Shown: positions 34,228 through 43,875, numbered from the stretch's first letter. The stretch: DNA of 64,000 nt from Caedibacter sp052030685 (GCF_052030685.1 NZ_JBQAJM010000005.1:44517-108516), one strand, 5' to 3'. Made by a program: numbers and translations. Notes: a model not told the origin generated them from the letters alone.

Positions 34228-34988
34228 TAGGCAATAATATCTAATTCTCGTGGATAACCCACTTCAATTAAGTACAAACCTTGAGGAGGTGCTGTAATAC
34301 CTGCTTGCGTGCGATCTTTTGCATTGGTCAATTCTTTGATCCAATCGGGTGATTTTTTGCCTAAACCCACCTCTAGCATTGATCCGACAATATTTCTGAC
34401 CATATGATGCAAAAATGCATTTCCTTGAATATCAAAAATAATAAACTGTCCATGCTGAATAAAGTGCGCATGATGGATATTACGCTTGGCACTAATTGAT
34501 TGACATTGTGATGAACGAAAGGAGCTGAAGTCCTGCTCACCAAGCAAATACGCGCAAGCTGTATTCATTTTGCTTATATCCAATGACTGATTAATCCAAG
34601 TTACTCGCTCATGCCATAATGCACTGGCAGTTTTATTCTGATAAATCACATATTGATAGCGTCGATATAATGCACTAAAGCGCGCACTAAACTCCGCATT
34701 AACCTCATAGACAGCAGAGACATTAATATCATTAGGCAAATGCGCATTAACACCCAATACCCATGCCTTTTCTTGCCTGATTGCTGAGCTAGAAAAATTT
34801 ATCACTTGTGCTGTAGCATGCACACCGGTATCCGTTCTACCGGCGCAGACCACTTCAATCGGTTCATTGGCAATAATGGATAATGCTTTTTCTAAGCGCG
34901 CTTGTACACTATCGCTATGATTTTGGCGCTGCCAGCCACAGTAATTGGTGCCTGCATATTCAAGTATCAACGCATAATGTTTTAACAT
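34191..34988 (-). CDS. truA: tRNA pseudouridine(38-40) synthase TruA
   Basis: 265 residues (E. coli 270). The catalytic aspartate is Asp53 in CAGRTDTGVHATAQV, the strict TruA motif; FSARFSALYRRYQYVI and the DFSSFRSSQC and HHMVRNIVGSMLEVG segments complete the domain. It isomerises uridines 38-40 in the anticodon stem-loop. It overlaps coaE tail-to-tail by 37 bp. A 52-bp gap separates it from the VanY-type gene, which lies downstream on the same strand. Confidence 0.97.
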   Translation of the reverse strand: MLKHYALILEYAGTNYCGWQRQNHSDSVQARLEKALSIIANEPIEVVCAGRTDTGVHATAQVINFSSSAIRQEKAWVLGVNAHLPNDINVSAVYEVNAEFSARFSALYRRYQYVIYQNKTASALWHERVTWINQSLDISKMNTACAYLLGEQDFSSFRSSQCQSISAKRNIHHAHFIQHGQFIIFDIQGNAFLHHMVRNIVGSMLEVGLGKKSPDWIKELTNAKDRTQAGITAPPQGLYLIEVGYPRELDIIAYQEVPFKNDNIL

Positions 34989-35040
34989 ACTTTAATGGTT
35001 TAAAATCGGTATTCACTAAGATCGTGAATCATAGCACAAC

Positions 35041-35571
35041 TTAAGATGTTTTATAACACCAATGCCAAGGTTCATAAATAAACCCATAAACATTGTCTCG
35101 TGGATAGCTTAAAGTGAATTGAAACTCATGGGCATGCATTGACAGCCATTTAAAGGCTTTGGTTTGCTCAAAACTTTCTGTTAGCACTTCACACTCCTCA
35201 TCTGAGGTGAAATCCAAAGCGCAGCCCGTATGATGTTCACTAAACCCAGGCAAAGCAGAAACTTTTAAAATATGTTCTAGCAATAAGCCTTTATTTAACT
35301 TATTTAAAATAATATTGGCTTGATACAAGTAACTACGAAATGCTGAAACAACCATCAAGTTAACACCTTCTTGCAAAGCGCTTTGCTGCATTTTTTGCCA
35401 TGCATGATATGCCTCATGCTGCATATAATAATCTCGATCAAAAACATCTTTACCGCCACAAATGAGTCTCGACTCTGGACACTCTTTAAAAAATGGTTGA
35501 TTTGTATTATCTGCAAATGCTATTGGCAAAATTGCATAAGCACTATCAAGTTTGTGATTATTACTAGGCAT
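35041..35571 (-). CDS. D-alanyl-D-alanine carboxypeptidase-like protein, VanY family
   Basis: About 176 residues from the ATG at 35571, with AAGGA upstream; a TTG at 35607 is less likely. SAFRSYLYQANI is the conserved substrate-binding arginine region, SEHHTGCALDFTSD carries the zinc-binding His and Asp, and EPWHWCYK ends the site with Glu and His. The family trims D-alanine or D-alanyl-D-lactate stem peptides. No signal peptide is evident in this form, so a cytosolic or separately exported enzyme is possible. The start overlaps the preceding lipoprotein gene by 8 bp, indicating coupling. Confidence 0.85.
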   Translation of the reverse strand: MPSNNHKLDSAYAILPIAFADNTNQPFFKECPESRLICGGKDVFDRDYYMQHEAYHAWQKMQQSALQEGVNLMVVSAFRSYLYQANIILNKLNKGLLLEHILKVSALPGFSEHHTGCALDFTSDEECEVLTESFEQTKAFKWLSMHAHEFQFTLSYPRDNVYGFIYEPWHWCYKTS

Positions 35572-36145
35572 CAGCTGGCTTTCCTTGCATAAATAAATTC
35601 TCGGCAATTGCAGTTAATGGTTCATGCAATAACTCAAGCGGTGTTTTCTCAAAGCCTGGCATTTTTGAGCTTGTGCTGTTAATATGCACTTCATCAATGA
35701 GTTGGTTCGTTCTTAGATCATATATTTTAATACTTAACTCAACTTGATCGGCAACACCGGTTAATAATGTATAACTTTCTGTCCATTTACTGATTCTAGG
35801 CAAAATAAAGTAGTCATATTTTTTATTCCGCGCGGCTAAGTATTCAAACTGTGCCGATTGGAAATGTGATGCAAGCGTCAAGGTTTTAAAGTGATCTTTT
35901 AGTGCATCATTCAAAATTAACAGTGTTTCCTTGGCACTTTCAGGATAACTGCGTAAATCATCATAACCATTATTGGGATATGCCATATATGCCGTAGCAT
36001 CCTTAGGTAACTTTACTAACCCATCACGAAAATGGATATCATTACTTTGAGCTGCAACTGTCTTTTGCATCGAGTTAGCAACGATTTCATGCGTGCTCGC
36101 ACAACCTGTCATTAAAAAGCAGAGACCTAAAAAAAGCTTTTTCAT
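35564..36145 (-). CDS. DUF4823-like lipoprotein
   Basis: 193 residues with a short signal peptide ending in the lipobox LMTGC (Cys15). The mature region has KDATAYMAYPNNGYDDLRSYPESAKETLLIL, then a YDYFILPRISKWTESYTLLTGVADQVELSIKIYDLRTNQLIDE region, which fits DUF4823 lipoproteins: a fold resembling a beta-rich periplasmic domain, exposed at the outer membrane or inner membrane. Its gene overlaps the VanY-like gene by 8 bp, which suggests a joint role at the envelope or in peptidoglycan. The function is unknown. Confidence 0.65.
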   Translation of the reverse strand: MKKLFLGLCFLMTGCASTHEIVANSMQKTVAAQSNDIHFRDGLVKLPKDATAYMAYPNNGYDDLRSYPESAKETLLILNDALKDHFKTLTLASHFQSAQFEYLAARNKKYDYFILPRISKWTESYTLLTGVADQVELSIKIYDLRTNQLIDEVHINSTSSKMPGFEKTPLELLHEPLTAIAENLFMQGKPADA

Positions 36146-36233
36146 TGTTGTTAAAAATAAAACTTACGATACAAATATTATACAGACTATAATGCTTAGA
36201 CCAAGTAAACGCAGCGCTTTTTTTTAACTTTTC

Positions 36234-36809
36234 TTACAGCCCTGAAATCAGTGACATCAATTCACTGCGACTTTTCTCATCTTTTCTAAAAATTCCACGC
36301 ATACAACTTGTGACTGTAGAGGTTTCAGACTTGTGTACCCCGCGTGTTGTCATGCACTGATGCATTGAATCAATAATCACTGCAACACCTTTGGGCGCTA
36401 ATGCTTTTTCAATTGCCAAGGCAATTTGCATTGTCAAACGCTCTTGTGTTTGTAAGCGTTTGGCAAACACATCTAACACACGCGCTATTTTGCTAATGCC
36501 TACGACTTTGCCGTTAGGCAGATAAGCAACATGTGCTTTACCGATAATTGGCACCATATGATGCTCACAGTAGGACTCTAAGCGCATATTTTTTAAAAGT
36601 ACAATTTCATCATAGCCTTCAACATCTTCAAATGTCTTTGATAAGATTTCATCTGGTTCTTCCTCGTACCCCTTGAAAAACTCAGCATATGACTTAATAA
36701 CACGCTTTGGTGTTTCAATTAACCCTTCACGATTAGGGTCTTCACCGATGTATTCTAATAAAGTTTTTATTGCTTCTTCAGCTTGTTTAGCGTTTGGTTT
36801 TTTTATCAT
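36234..36809 (-). CDS. folE: GTP cyclohydrolase I
   Basis: 191 residues from the ATG at 36809; a TTG at 36839 is in frame but would overlap coaX. Zinc ligands are Cys81 in SYCEHHMV with His84, and Cys152 in SMHQCMTTRG; AKRLQTQERLTMQIA and the HKSETSTVTSC end are the family signature. It converts GTP to dihydroneopterin triphosphate, starting folate synthesis (or queuosine if it were the IB type, which it is not by sequence). coaX lies 13 bp upstream on the same strand, so the pair is probably an operon. Confidence 0.96.
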   Translation of the reverse strand: MIKKPNAKQAEEAIKTLLEYIGEDPNREGLIETPKRVIKSYAEFFKGYEEEPDEILSKTFEDVEGYDEIVLLKNMRLESYCEHHMVPIIGKAHVAYLPNGKVVGISKIARVLDVFAKRLQTQERLTMQIALAIEKALAPKGVAVIIDSMHQCMTTRGVHKSETSTVTSCMRGIFRKDEKSRSELMSLISGL

Positions 36810-36822
36810 GATTTGTACTTCA

Positions 36823-37599
36823 TTATTTATTTTTATCAAATGCTATTTTAATGCCTTGCAATACCAAGTCTGGCACAATGGCATCAAATAATCCTGGAAC
36901 ATTAAATAATTGTGAAAAACCGCCGGTTGCAATCGTTATAACCGCATTTAGGTCTGTTTTTAATTCCTGAATCATTGCTGATTTAAGCTCTTTTAATGCA
37001 CCCAAATGCCCATAGTAAATACCTGATTGCAGATTAGTATCAGTATCTTTACCTATTGCCATCATTGGCTTGACAATACTCACTGACGAAAGCTGGGCAG
37101 CATTACTACTTAACGCTTCTAGAGAAATACGTACTCCTGGCAAAATAGCACCACTTAAATAGGCTTTATCTTTACGCACGACATCAAAAACTGTCGCTGT
37201 ACCCAAATCAATCACCAAAATATCTTTGTTGGCAAATAACTCAACAGCGGCAATGCACCCTGCAATTCGATCAGCACCAACATCTTTGGGTGTCGCTACT
37301 TGCATCTTTAAGCCTGTTTTGACACCAGGTTGCAAGAAAAATGGTTCAAAATCAAAATACTTTAAAATGGCAGAACGCAGTGAATAATTAATTGCCGGCA
37401 CCACAGAGGCAATAGCAACACCCTTTATTTTATTTGGATCAAGACTATTTTCACTCAATGCTTGCCTTAGAAAAATACCTATTTGATCTGAGCTACCATG
37501 TGCTGATGCCGTAGTATAACGAAACTGTAATATCAATTCATCATCATCAAAAACACCCGCATGAATATGAGAGTTGCCAACATCTAAAGTAAGTAACAT
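36823..37599 (-). CDS. coaX: Type III pantothenate kinase
   Basis: 258 residues. TLDVGNSHIHAGVFD is the phosphate-binding N-terminus, GADRIAGCIAAVELF the pantothenate site, and VIDLGTATVFDVV the catalytic loop, all typical of CoaX rather than CoaA or CoaW. It phosphorylates pantothenate, the first CoA step; it needs a monovalent cation and is not inhibited by CoA. Francisella and Legionella relatives also use CoaX. folE follows after 13 bp. Confidence 0.95.
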   Translation of the reverse strand: MLLTLDVGNSHIHAGVFDDDELILQFRYTTASAHGSSDQIGIFLRQALSENSLDPNKIKGVAIASVVPAINYSLRSAILKYFDFEPFFLQPGVKTGLKMQVATPKDVGADRIAGCIAAVELFANKDILVIDLGTATVFDVVRKDKAYLSGAILPGVRISLEALSSNAAQLSSVSIVKPMMAIGKDTDTNLQSGIYYGHLGALKELKSAMIQELKTDLNAVITIATGGFSQLFNVPGLFDAIVPDLVLQGIKIAFDKNK

Positions 37600-37773
37600 T
37601 TATCTTTTTCTGTCTTTTAAATATTTCTGCTTAGTTTAAGTCGCAGTATATACACATCATTCATTCATTTACAGCATTAATCCATGTTTTTTCAGTGTCT
37701 GAGGCTATTATTTTTTATGGTTTGCGTTATGATGGCGGCAAGTTTATTCAACCCTAGTTATTGAAGTATAAAC

Positions 37774-38964
37774 ATGGCTAATTTTGATCGTCATTTTTAT
37801 CGCATTTTGTTGCTTATTATTTTGCTCACTGCCGCAGGGCAAATGACCAATACCATTTACGTACCTGCATTAACGCAAATGGCACATGAGTTTTCCGTTA
37901 GCGTTGGGCGCATGCAAGCGGTCATCGCTTGTTACCTATTTCCTTATGGTTTATTGCAGTTTTTTTATGGCCCTTATTCCGATCGCTTTGGTCGCAAACC
38001 AATGATTTTGTTTGGTGTTTTCTTTTTTGCACTGGGGTCTATCTTAGCTGTTTTTGCAACGCACTTTATAACCCTTTTGATTGCAAGCTTCCTACAAGGA
38101 AGCGGTATTGCTGTTGCTGGGGTCATGGCGCGAACTGTAATGCGTGATCTATATTCTGGGACGAAACTTCATAGCGCCAATAGCATTATGGCAATTGCAC
38201 TTATTTTTGCACCATTACTTGCCCCATTGCTAGGGGGGATTTTTACTGATCTCCACAGTTGGCGCGCTATCTTTGTTTTTCTAACCATTTACGGTATTTT
38301 GCTTCTTGTCATTCAATGGCTTTTTTTTCCTGAAACCAATACACAAAAATCAAGTAAAGGTAATCTTCTAGCCAAGTATAAAACTGTGCTATCCAATGGC
38401 AATTTCATGATTAATTTGATTTTGCTTATCGTTGCCAATGCTGGCATTGCTGTATTTGAAGTTAGCTCAGGGGCTTTGTTTACCTCTGTTTTAAAGCTTT
38501 CTCCGGCAGTTGCTAGCTTGTTGTTTATTATCCCTTTGCCTTGTTATATGTTTGGAAGCTTCCTCTCAGCGCGCCTTGCACGACGTTATAGTCTTGATCA
38601 CTTATTACTCATTGGTTGTTTTACCCTTTTGATTAGCGGTATAGCGCTTGGCTTATCCTATTATATATTTGGCGTAACAAGCTTAAGTATTATTCTGCCA
38701 GGCTGTTTGTATTTCTTAGGATGCGGTCTGATTTTTCCTACTGCAACCACTAAAGCGTTAGAAGAATTCCCAAGCATTGCCGGAACAGCAGGAGCTGTTT
38801 TGGGTGGTGTACAAAACTTCGGTGCTGGATTATTAACGGCATTAGCTGCCTTTATTCCCTTAAAGAATCAGTTACCTTTAGCTATTATTTTATCGGTATT
38901 ATCTGTATGTGCACTAGTGAGCGTGATGATGAGTCAGCGCTCACGTATTGTGAAAATAAGTTAA
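37774..38964 (+). CDS. MFS drug exporter of the Bcr/CflA family
   Basis: 396 residues with twelve membrane helices. The N-terminal IYVPALTQMAHEFSVS segment, the loop QFFYGPYSDRFGRKPMILFG with motif A, and the helix 4-5 region with ARTVMRDLY are typical of Bcr/CflA (DHA1) multidrug or bicyclomycin/sulfonamide exporters. It uses the proton gradient. It is a single gene, divergent from coaX and convergent with the SH3b-domain gene. TTGAAGTA lies before the start. The substrate is not readable. Confidence 0.88.
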   Translation: MANFDRHFYRILLLIILLTAAGQMTNTIYVPALTQMAHEFSVSVGRMQAVIACYLFPYGLLQFFYGPYSDRFGRKPMILFGVFFFALGSILAVFATHFITLLIASFLQGSGIAVAGVMARTVMRDLYSGTKLHSANSIMAIALIFAPLLAPLLGGIFTDLHSWRAIFVFLTIYGILLLVIQWLFFPETNTQKSSKGNLLAKYKTVLSNGNFMINLILLIVANAGIAVFEVSSGALFTSVLKLSPAVASLLFIIPLPCYMFGSFLSARLARRYSLDHLLLIGCFTLLISGIALGLSYYIFGVTSLSIILPGCLYFLGCGLIFPTATTKALEEFPSIAGTAGAVLGGVQNFGAGLLTALAAFIPLKNQLPLAIILSVLSVCALVSVMMSQRSRIVKIS

Positions 38965-39043
38965 ATATAAAAAAAACAAGCCCATCCCCTTTGAGAAAAT
39001 GAGCATGTATACGGTTGGTGGGTAATTTTTTATTAGTTATAAA

Positions 39044-39676
39044 TTAAAAATTTAAAGACATCTTTTGTAATTCACTCACTGGCACTTGCTTGACTTCTTT
39101 TTGCATTTTGCCATCTTTGCCCAACCATTCTCTGGTTACTGTAGCGGTCTTGCCATCTTGATTGGTTTGAATGCTTACGGCATTAAATGAACGCTGCATC
39201 TGATTAGCATTGGCATTCGGACTGGCATTTGATACTACCGTTTTTTGTGCAGGCTGAGCTGCTGCTTGCGTTGGTACATTTTGTGACTGTGCTTGACCCA
39301 TTTGCTGCTTCAGCTGCTGCATTTGCTGTTGAAGCTTATGTGCTGCTTGTTGATATCTTTGCTCAAATGCTTGACGTTCAGCATTTAACTGTTTTTGCTG
39401 CATATTAAGTGCATTGACCGCTTGTTGGTATTGTGTTTGCATTTGCGCATGCTTAACTTGTGCCGTATTCACCCAGCCCACTTGTCCTGTTTTTGTATCG
39501 GCAACTTTAATCCAATCACCTTTTTGGAAGAATTGAATATATTGATTTTGATTCTGATCGGTGAGCTCAGACACCACTTTAGCATTAGTAGTTGGCTCAT
39601 TGTAAACTTGATAGGTGGCAGCAAAAGCGGCACTAGAGACGGCAATTAAACCCAAAGATAATAATAATTTTTTCAT
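39044..39676 (-). CDS. Secreted SH3b-domain protein with Gln-rich coiled coil
   Basis: 210 residues. A signal peptide ends near SAAFAAT (about residue 19). Residues ~20-75 form a bacterial SH3b-type domain (YNEPTTNAKVV, WIKVADTKTGQVGWVN), which in secreted proteins binds peptidoglycan. Residues ~78-140 are glutamine-rich and helical (QMQTQYQQAVNALNMQQKQL), typical of a coiled coil, followed by an Ala/Gln linker and a C-terminal region (AVSIQTNQDGKTATVTREWLG) with no assigned fold. It is probably a periplasmic structural or regulatory factor. A terminator was not clear between it and the convergent MFS gene. Confidence 0.75.
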   Translation of the reverse strand: MKKLLLSLGLIAVSSAAFAATYQVYNEPTTNAKVVSELTDQNQNQYIQFFQKGDWIKVADTKTGQVGWVNTAQVKHAQMQTQYQQAVNALNMQQKQLNAERQAFEQRYQQAAHKLQQQMQQLKQQMGQAQSQNVPTQAAAQPAQKTVVSNASPNANANQMQRSFNAVSIQTNQDGKTATVTREWLGKDGKMQKEVKQVPVSELQKMSLNF

Positions 39677-39846
39677 GCTAATTCCTTAAGTGTTAAGTTA
39701 ATTTAAATCGTCAATCAAAAGATTGATTATGCTCAAAAACATAACAAAATTAAAAGGGAAATCTTAACAAAAACTTAAGGAAACAAGCACTAGATATAAA
39801 AGTTTGAAATTCACTCTAAGTAATAATGCAAAAATAAGTTGAGCTT

Positions 39847-39906
39847 CAATTGCACCCCTCACCCGTGCAGCTTAAGCTGCACGACCTCTCTCACAAGGGG
39901 AGAGGT
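39847..39906 (+). repeat. Dispersed intergenic repeat, copy B
   Basis: Contains the exact 20-bp palindrome CGTGCAGCTTAAGCTGCACG (39864-39883) and a second hairpin with arms ACCTCTC (39884-39890) and GAGAGGT (39900-39906). It matches copy A at 30513-30572 in inverted orientation, including CCCCTCACCCGT and AAGGGGAGAGGT. It lies in the 262-bp gap between the SH3b gene start and the desaturase stop, and the double hairpin may terminate desaturase transcripts. Confidence 0.85.
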
Positions 39907-39938
39907 ACTAGTTGACGCAAATTATTATTGATTCATTA

Positions 39939-41105
39939 CTAAGCAGCACGTCCATTTTGTGACTTAGCAAATTTAGCTGATGAATATGCCATCACACGCC
40001 ATACTTTGCGTTCAGTTTTGAATTGACGCTTTAATTCCTTATAGCGCTCTTTAAGTTGAATAATTTGTGTTGAAGACAGTTTATCCTTTTTTGCTTGTAG
40101 ACAAGCTTGCTTGGCTTTTGCCCAATCTCTGATGCTATCAAAAAGTAACTTGTATTGCGTCTCTAGACGCTGCTCAAAATCAACAACCAATTTAATATAA
40201 CGCTTATCTTTAAGTTTGTTTTGTGCTTGTTTTAATTGCATCGACGCGCGAGCTGCTTCAATCACGGGTTTTGGTGTGGTTTTTAGATCATATGCCCAGC
40301 CAATTTTTGACGCGCTAAAAATAATCCATTTTGAAGGATCAAAGTCATACCATTTAACACCATTACGATAGTCACCAGCGTATTTGTGATGATAGTTATG
40401 ATAGCCTTCGCCATAAGTTACTAATGACAAAATAGGATTATCTCGCGCAGTATTCTCATCTGAGTATTTTTGTTTACCCCAAACGTGCGCCAACGAATTA
40501 ATAAAGAATGTAAAATGATGATTAAGCACTAAGCGCAGTAAGCCCGCCAACAACAAACAACCTCCGATACTACCATAGGTCGCACCGATAAGCATTGGCA
40601 GCAATACACACATAAAGATAGCTAATGGCACATAATATTTATGTTGGAAAGCAACAATTTTATCTTTCTCAAGATCATTAACGTTTTCGATTTTGCCTAC
40701 TTTCTTTGGTAATTCTCTTAACATCCAAGTGAAATGACTATACCAAAAGCCCTTCGTTGCTGCATAAGGGTCTAGTTCTTTATCATCAACATGGCGGTGA
40801 TGCTTACGATGGTCTGATGACCATTTGATAATACTGTTTTGTAAAGCTGCCGCACCAAATAGCATAAAAAAGATCTTAAGGGGTGCTTTTGCCTTATAAG
40901 CGCGATGCGACCATAAGCGATGATAGCCTGCAGTAATCGACAAACCGGTTGCTATCATAAAAAAGGCAAACCAAAGCCAATCAGCTAACGAAAAGCCATA
41001 AGTGACGGCATAATAGGGAATGAATATTAATGCCGCAATCGGTGTTAATGTTAAAACCGACACACTGACAATGTCTAGTGGTCGTTTTTCTGTATTGTTT
41101 TGCAT
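39939..41105 (-). CDS. Acyl-CoA (stearoyl-CoA type) delta-9 desaturase
   Basis: 388 residues with four membrane segments. Three histidine boxes that hold the di-iron centre are complete: GYHRLWSHRAY (His62, His67), SDHRKHHRHVDD (His99, His102, His103) and GEGYHNYHHKYAGDY (His236, His239, His240). It introduces a cis-9 double bond in acyl chains using O2 and an electron donor, so it would tune membrane fluidity. The C-terminal ~100 residues are a lysine/glutamine-rich helical extension (KQAQNKLKDKRYIKLVVD), longer than the enzyme core. AAAAAAGGAGATAT precedes the ATG. glk lies 108 bp away on the same strand. Confidence 0.93.
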   Translation of the reverse strand: MQNNTEKRPLDIVSVSVLTLTPIAALIFIPYYAVTYGFSLADWLWFAFFMIATGLSITAGYHRLWSHRAYKAKAPLKIFFMLFGAAALQNSIIKWSSDHRKHHRHVDDKELDPYAATKGFWYSHFTWMLRELPKKVGKIENVNDLEKDKIVAFQHKYYVPLAIFMCVLLPMLIGATYGSIGGCLLLAGLLRLVLNHHFTFFINSLAHVWGKQKYSDENTARDNPILSLVTYGEGYHNYHHKYAGDYRNGVKWYDFDPSKWIIFSASKIGWAYDLKTTPKPVIEAARASMQLKQAQNKLKDKRYIKLVVDFEQRLETQYKLLFDSIRDWAKAKQACLQAKKDKLSSTQIIQLKERYKELKRQFKTERKVWRVMAYSSAKFAKSQNGRAA

Positions 41106-41213
41106 ATATCTCCTTTTTTAAGTTAATTCAGCAAAAAAAATGTGAAAGCGTAGAAAAAAATAATCAAAAAGCTTCACTACCCATCTTATCGCAAATATCT
41201 AAAAATACTAGGA

Positions 41214-42224
41214 TTATTTTTCGCACAACGATAAGGCAAAAGCGCTCGCCCCTTTAATACCAACATCAGTATCCATCACAACAAAAACCGGAATCTCTTT
41301 CATTAAGCCTGTCATACGTCCTTTGTCATGAAAGTTTTTCATAAAGCGACCATCTTGCATTTGTGTAATAAGCTTTGGCGCAATGCCACCGACAATATAA
41401 AGCCCACGTTTTGGCAAAGTGGCAAGCGCCATATTCCCAGCAACTGCACCATAAACCCGAATAAAGATATCCACAGCCCTTAATGACATCGGATCACCCT
41501 TTTCAACAGCATATTGCGTGATTAATTGCGCTTGATCGCCACCTTTGTGCATATCACGCCTTAACTCAGGTGACTCCGGCTGATTGTATAAAGGGTTAGC
41601 AACCACATATTTATAGATGTTAACAAGACCAGGGCCGCAGCAAATACGCTCAATTGAGACGCGATGAAGTTTCTTCTTTAAAAATTGAAACAAACCAATT
41701 TGTTCATCGTCTACAGGGGCAAAATCTTGATGTCCTCCTTCACTTGGGTAAACAAAAGTCTTGTTGTCATGTTTAGTGACGATTCCCATACCAATGCCCG
41801 TGCCAGCACCAACCATCGCAATAGGTGCATTTTGATCAATTGGTGCTTGTTGTAAACAGATCAAATCTTTAGTTTCTAGCGAATCTAGACCATAGCCAAT
41901 CGAGGCAAAATCATTGATCAATTTAACCTTACTAATATCTAGGGTTAATACTTCAGCTAATTCAGTTTCCGTGAGCCCCCACGGTAGGTTGGTAAACTCA
42001 ATCGCACCATCTTTAACAGGACCTGCCACTGCAATGCAAGCGGCTTTAATCAGCACTTTATCAACTTTAGATTCAGCAAGAAACTTCTCAATAATGGCAG
42101 ATAAACTTTTAAAATCAACCGCCAAATATTTTTTAGCAAATAATACTTTTGACTTTTTATTGTTACACTCAGTCAATTGCAAGCGTGTATTGGTTCCACC
42201 AACATCACCAGCTAATACGATCAT
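41214..42224 (-). CDS. glk: Glucokinase (Glk type)
   Basis: 336 residues. GDVGGTNTRLQLTEC is the ATP-phosphate loop, AAIAVAGP-like KAACIAVAGPVKDGAIEFTNLPW the glucose region, INDFASIGYGL the catalytic Asp segment, and GAGTGIGMGIV the second phosphate loop, all of the E. coli Glk family rather than ROK. It phosphorylates glucose with ATP. It is the last gene of a minus-strand run that starts with parA; 38 bp separate it from the SGNH hydrolase gene. A ROK kinase elsewhere in the window has a different specificity set. Confidence 0.94.
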   Translation of the reverse strand: MIVLAGDVGGTNTRLQLTECNNKKSKVLFAKKYLAVDFKSLSAIIEKFLAESKVDKVLIKAACIAVAGPVKDGAIEFTNLPWGLTETELAEVLTLDISKVKLINDFASIGYGLDSLETKDLICLQQAPIDQNAPIAMVGAGTGIGMGIVTKHDNKTFVYPSEGGHQDFAPVDDEQIGLFQFLKKKLHRVSIERICCGPGLVNIYKYVVANPLYNQPESPELRRDMHKGGDQAQLITQYAVEKGDPMSLRAVDIFIRVYGAVAGNMALATLPKRGLYIVGGIAPKLITQMQDGRFMKNFHDKGRMTGLMKEIPVFVVMDTDVGIKGASAFALSLCEK

Positions 42225-42262
42225 CTTGTTTATCCTTGTTATTTAATATGGTTAATAATTCA

Positions 42263-43144
42263 CTACAGCGGATGTAGTAAGTCAAATATTTTTTCAGCAA
42301 GCATCTTTTGTGCTTTTGTTGTTGGATGCACATAGTCCCAAAACAAGTGTGTTTGTGGATCATGCTCAATGGAAATGTCTGTTTGGATTTCACCATTAGC
42401 ATCAACACCACCAAAGCTTTTAATACAGGCTTCAGTTGCATTATCAAAACCAAATGCCATTGGTGTTTCTAACGCTTCGTGCAATAAGGTATAAGCATCA
42501 AATAAATAAATCTGTACGAAAGGGTATTTTTCTTTAAGCTTATTGACACCGCTTTCAAGCTGCTTATTTTGCTTAACAATATTGCGCTTGATGTATTTCT
42601 TAAGCCAAACAACTATCGGTTTTGGAAAAGGGGTCACCTCATAAGCGGGTGCGACCGTCACATCCGGCACATTCCAAACAACAATCCTCTTAGCCCCTAG
42701 CTTAATAACGCGATCAATGCTAGAAAGTAAATCACTGGCAACGCGATAGACTGCGGCCAGGTTTAAAAAAGGCTTTTCATTATGCACGGCAAATAAGAAG
42801 TTATTGCCACCACCATTTAGCATAATAAGTGCGTCATCGGCAAAGCGCCCTTGTTGTGCAACATAGCGATCAATCTGATTTTGCACTGAAAAAGCATGCG
42901 CTGTTAATAGTGATTTTGGATTTTTACCTGAGGTGCATGCGCCACCTATAGCATAGTTATTTAATTTAATATCCGCTATTGTTTGCTGCTTTTCTTTGAG
43001 CATCTTGCCAAGATACTCACAAGCGACCAATCCATCACTAAAGCGACCACGATCATAAGGCTCGCCCGGAATTTCCAGTGTTTTAATTATATTGCCATTA
43101 TCTTGTAGGCTATCGCCAAATACTACAATACTACCAACAGTCAT
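42263..43144 (-). CDS. SGNH/GDSL hydrolase (esterase or lysophospholipase)
   Basis: 293 residues from the ATG at 43144, with GAAGGAG upstream; longer in-frame starts lack it. Block I VVFGDSLQDNG carries the catalytic serine, the LNGGGNNF segment is block III with its Asn, and DYVHPT near the C-terminus holds the Asp-His pair. The order and spacing match GDSL lipases such as Legionella PlaA and Vibrio haemolysin-type lysophospholipases, but no signal peptide precedes block I, so the protein seems cytosolic. It overlaps the amidotransferase gene by 14 bp. Substrate unknown. Confidence 0.85.
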   Translation of the reverse strand: MTVGSIVVFGDSLQDNGNIIKTLEIPGEPYDRGRFSDGLVACEYLGKMLKEKQQTIADIKLNNYAIGGACTSGKNPKSLLTAHAFSVQNQIDRYVAQQGRFADDALIMLNGGGNNFLFAVHNEKPFLNLAAVYRVASDLLSSIDRVIKLGAKRIVVWNVPDVTVAPAYEVTPFPKPIVVWLKKYIKRNIVKQNKQLESGVNKLKEKYPFVQIYLFDAYTLLHEALETPMAFGFDNATEACIKSFGGVDANGEIQTDISIEHDPQTHLFWDYVHPTTKAQKMLAEKIFDLLHPL

Positions 43145-43850
43145 CATCAGCTCCTTCAAAAAAATTAACCATCCATTGCGCAACTACCCTACCGTGATCA
43201 CGCATTCTCAAGCTATCTATACCTGACTCAAAGCAATGTGATAATGCTTCTTTTTGCTCTTTTATTAATAAATGATTATGCGCACGCAACATTTCAGGAT
43301 GAGCTTGCATTCCCCATACCAAATTATCAATGATAAACATCTGTACAGGGCAAAAGGTGTTTGTGGCAATTAAAGTGGCACTTTTTGGCAGCTCAACCAC
43401 TTGATCTTGATGATAGAAAGCCAAGCTTAGATGATCATTAAATGGACACATCCAAGTTTGTCTTTCAAGTATTTTAATACACTGTACACCAATACCCCAA
43501 CCTTTCACAGAGCGCTCAACGCGTCCACCTAAGGCCTGTGCTAGGATTTGATGACCAAAGCAAATACCAATCATCTTTTTGTGTAAACTAAAAAGCTGCT
43601 TTATATAATCCTCTAGCACACAAATCCATGGCAGGCGTTCAAATGATGTCGCTTTACTACCCGTAATAATAAACTTATCATAATGATTAATATCTTTTGG
43701 GTACTTACCAACGGTCACATCAAAAACATCAATATCGACAATGGTTGAGACTTTCAAAAAAAGATTGGCAAACATATCAGGATAATTTCCCCCTGAAACA
43801 CAGTGGCGATATTCCGGAATATGATCCGCTTGCAGTAAGGCTATTTTCAT
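43131..43850 (-). CDS. Class I glutamine amidotransferase, GuaA-like stand-alone domain
   Basis: 239 residues from the ATG at 43850; an earlier TTG is less likely. GICFGHQILAQALGG holds the nucleophilic cysteine, and QAHPEM the catalytic His with a following Glu. It belongs to the stand-alone 'GMP synthase-like' amidotransferases (as in YfeJ), which can hydrolyse glutamine-like or gamma-glutamyl substrates; the acceptor is unknown. It starts 26 bp after parB and overlaps the hydrolase gene by 14 bp, so the run parA-parB-GATase-hydrolase is expected to be one transcript. Confidence 0.85.
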   Translation of the reverse strand: MKIALLQADHIPEYRHCVSGGNYPDMFANLFLKVSTIVDIDVFDVTVGKYPKDINHYDKFIITGSKATSFERLPWICVLEDYIKQLFSLHKKMIGICFGHQILAQALGGRVERSVKGWGIGVQCIKILERQTWMCPFNDHLSLAFYHQDQVVELPKSATLIATNTFCPVQMFIIDNLVWGMQAHPEMLRAHNHLLIKEQKEALSHCFESGIDSLRMRDHGRVVAQWMVNFFEGADDDCW

Positions 43851-43875
43851 TAAGATCTCTTTGAACCTCAACTCG

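Noticed and set aside
36190..36230. GCAGCGC followed by a T-run as a terminator after folE
   Set aside because: The T-run follows on the plus strand while folE and the gene below are on the minus strand, and no stable stem could be drawn.
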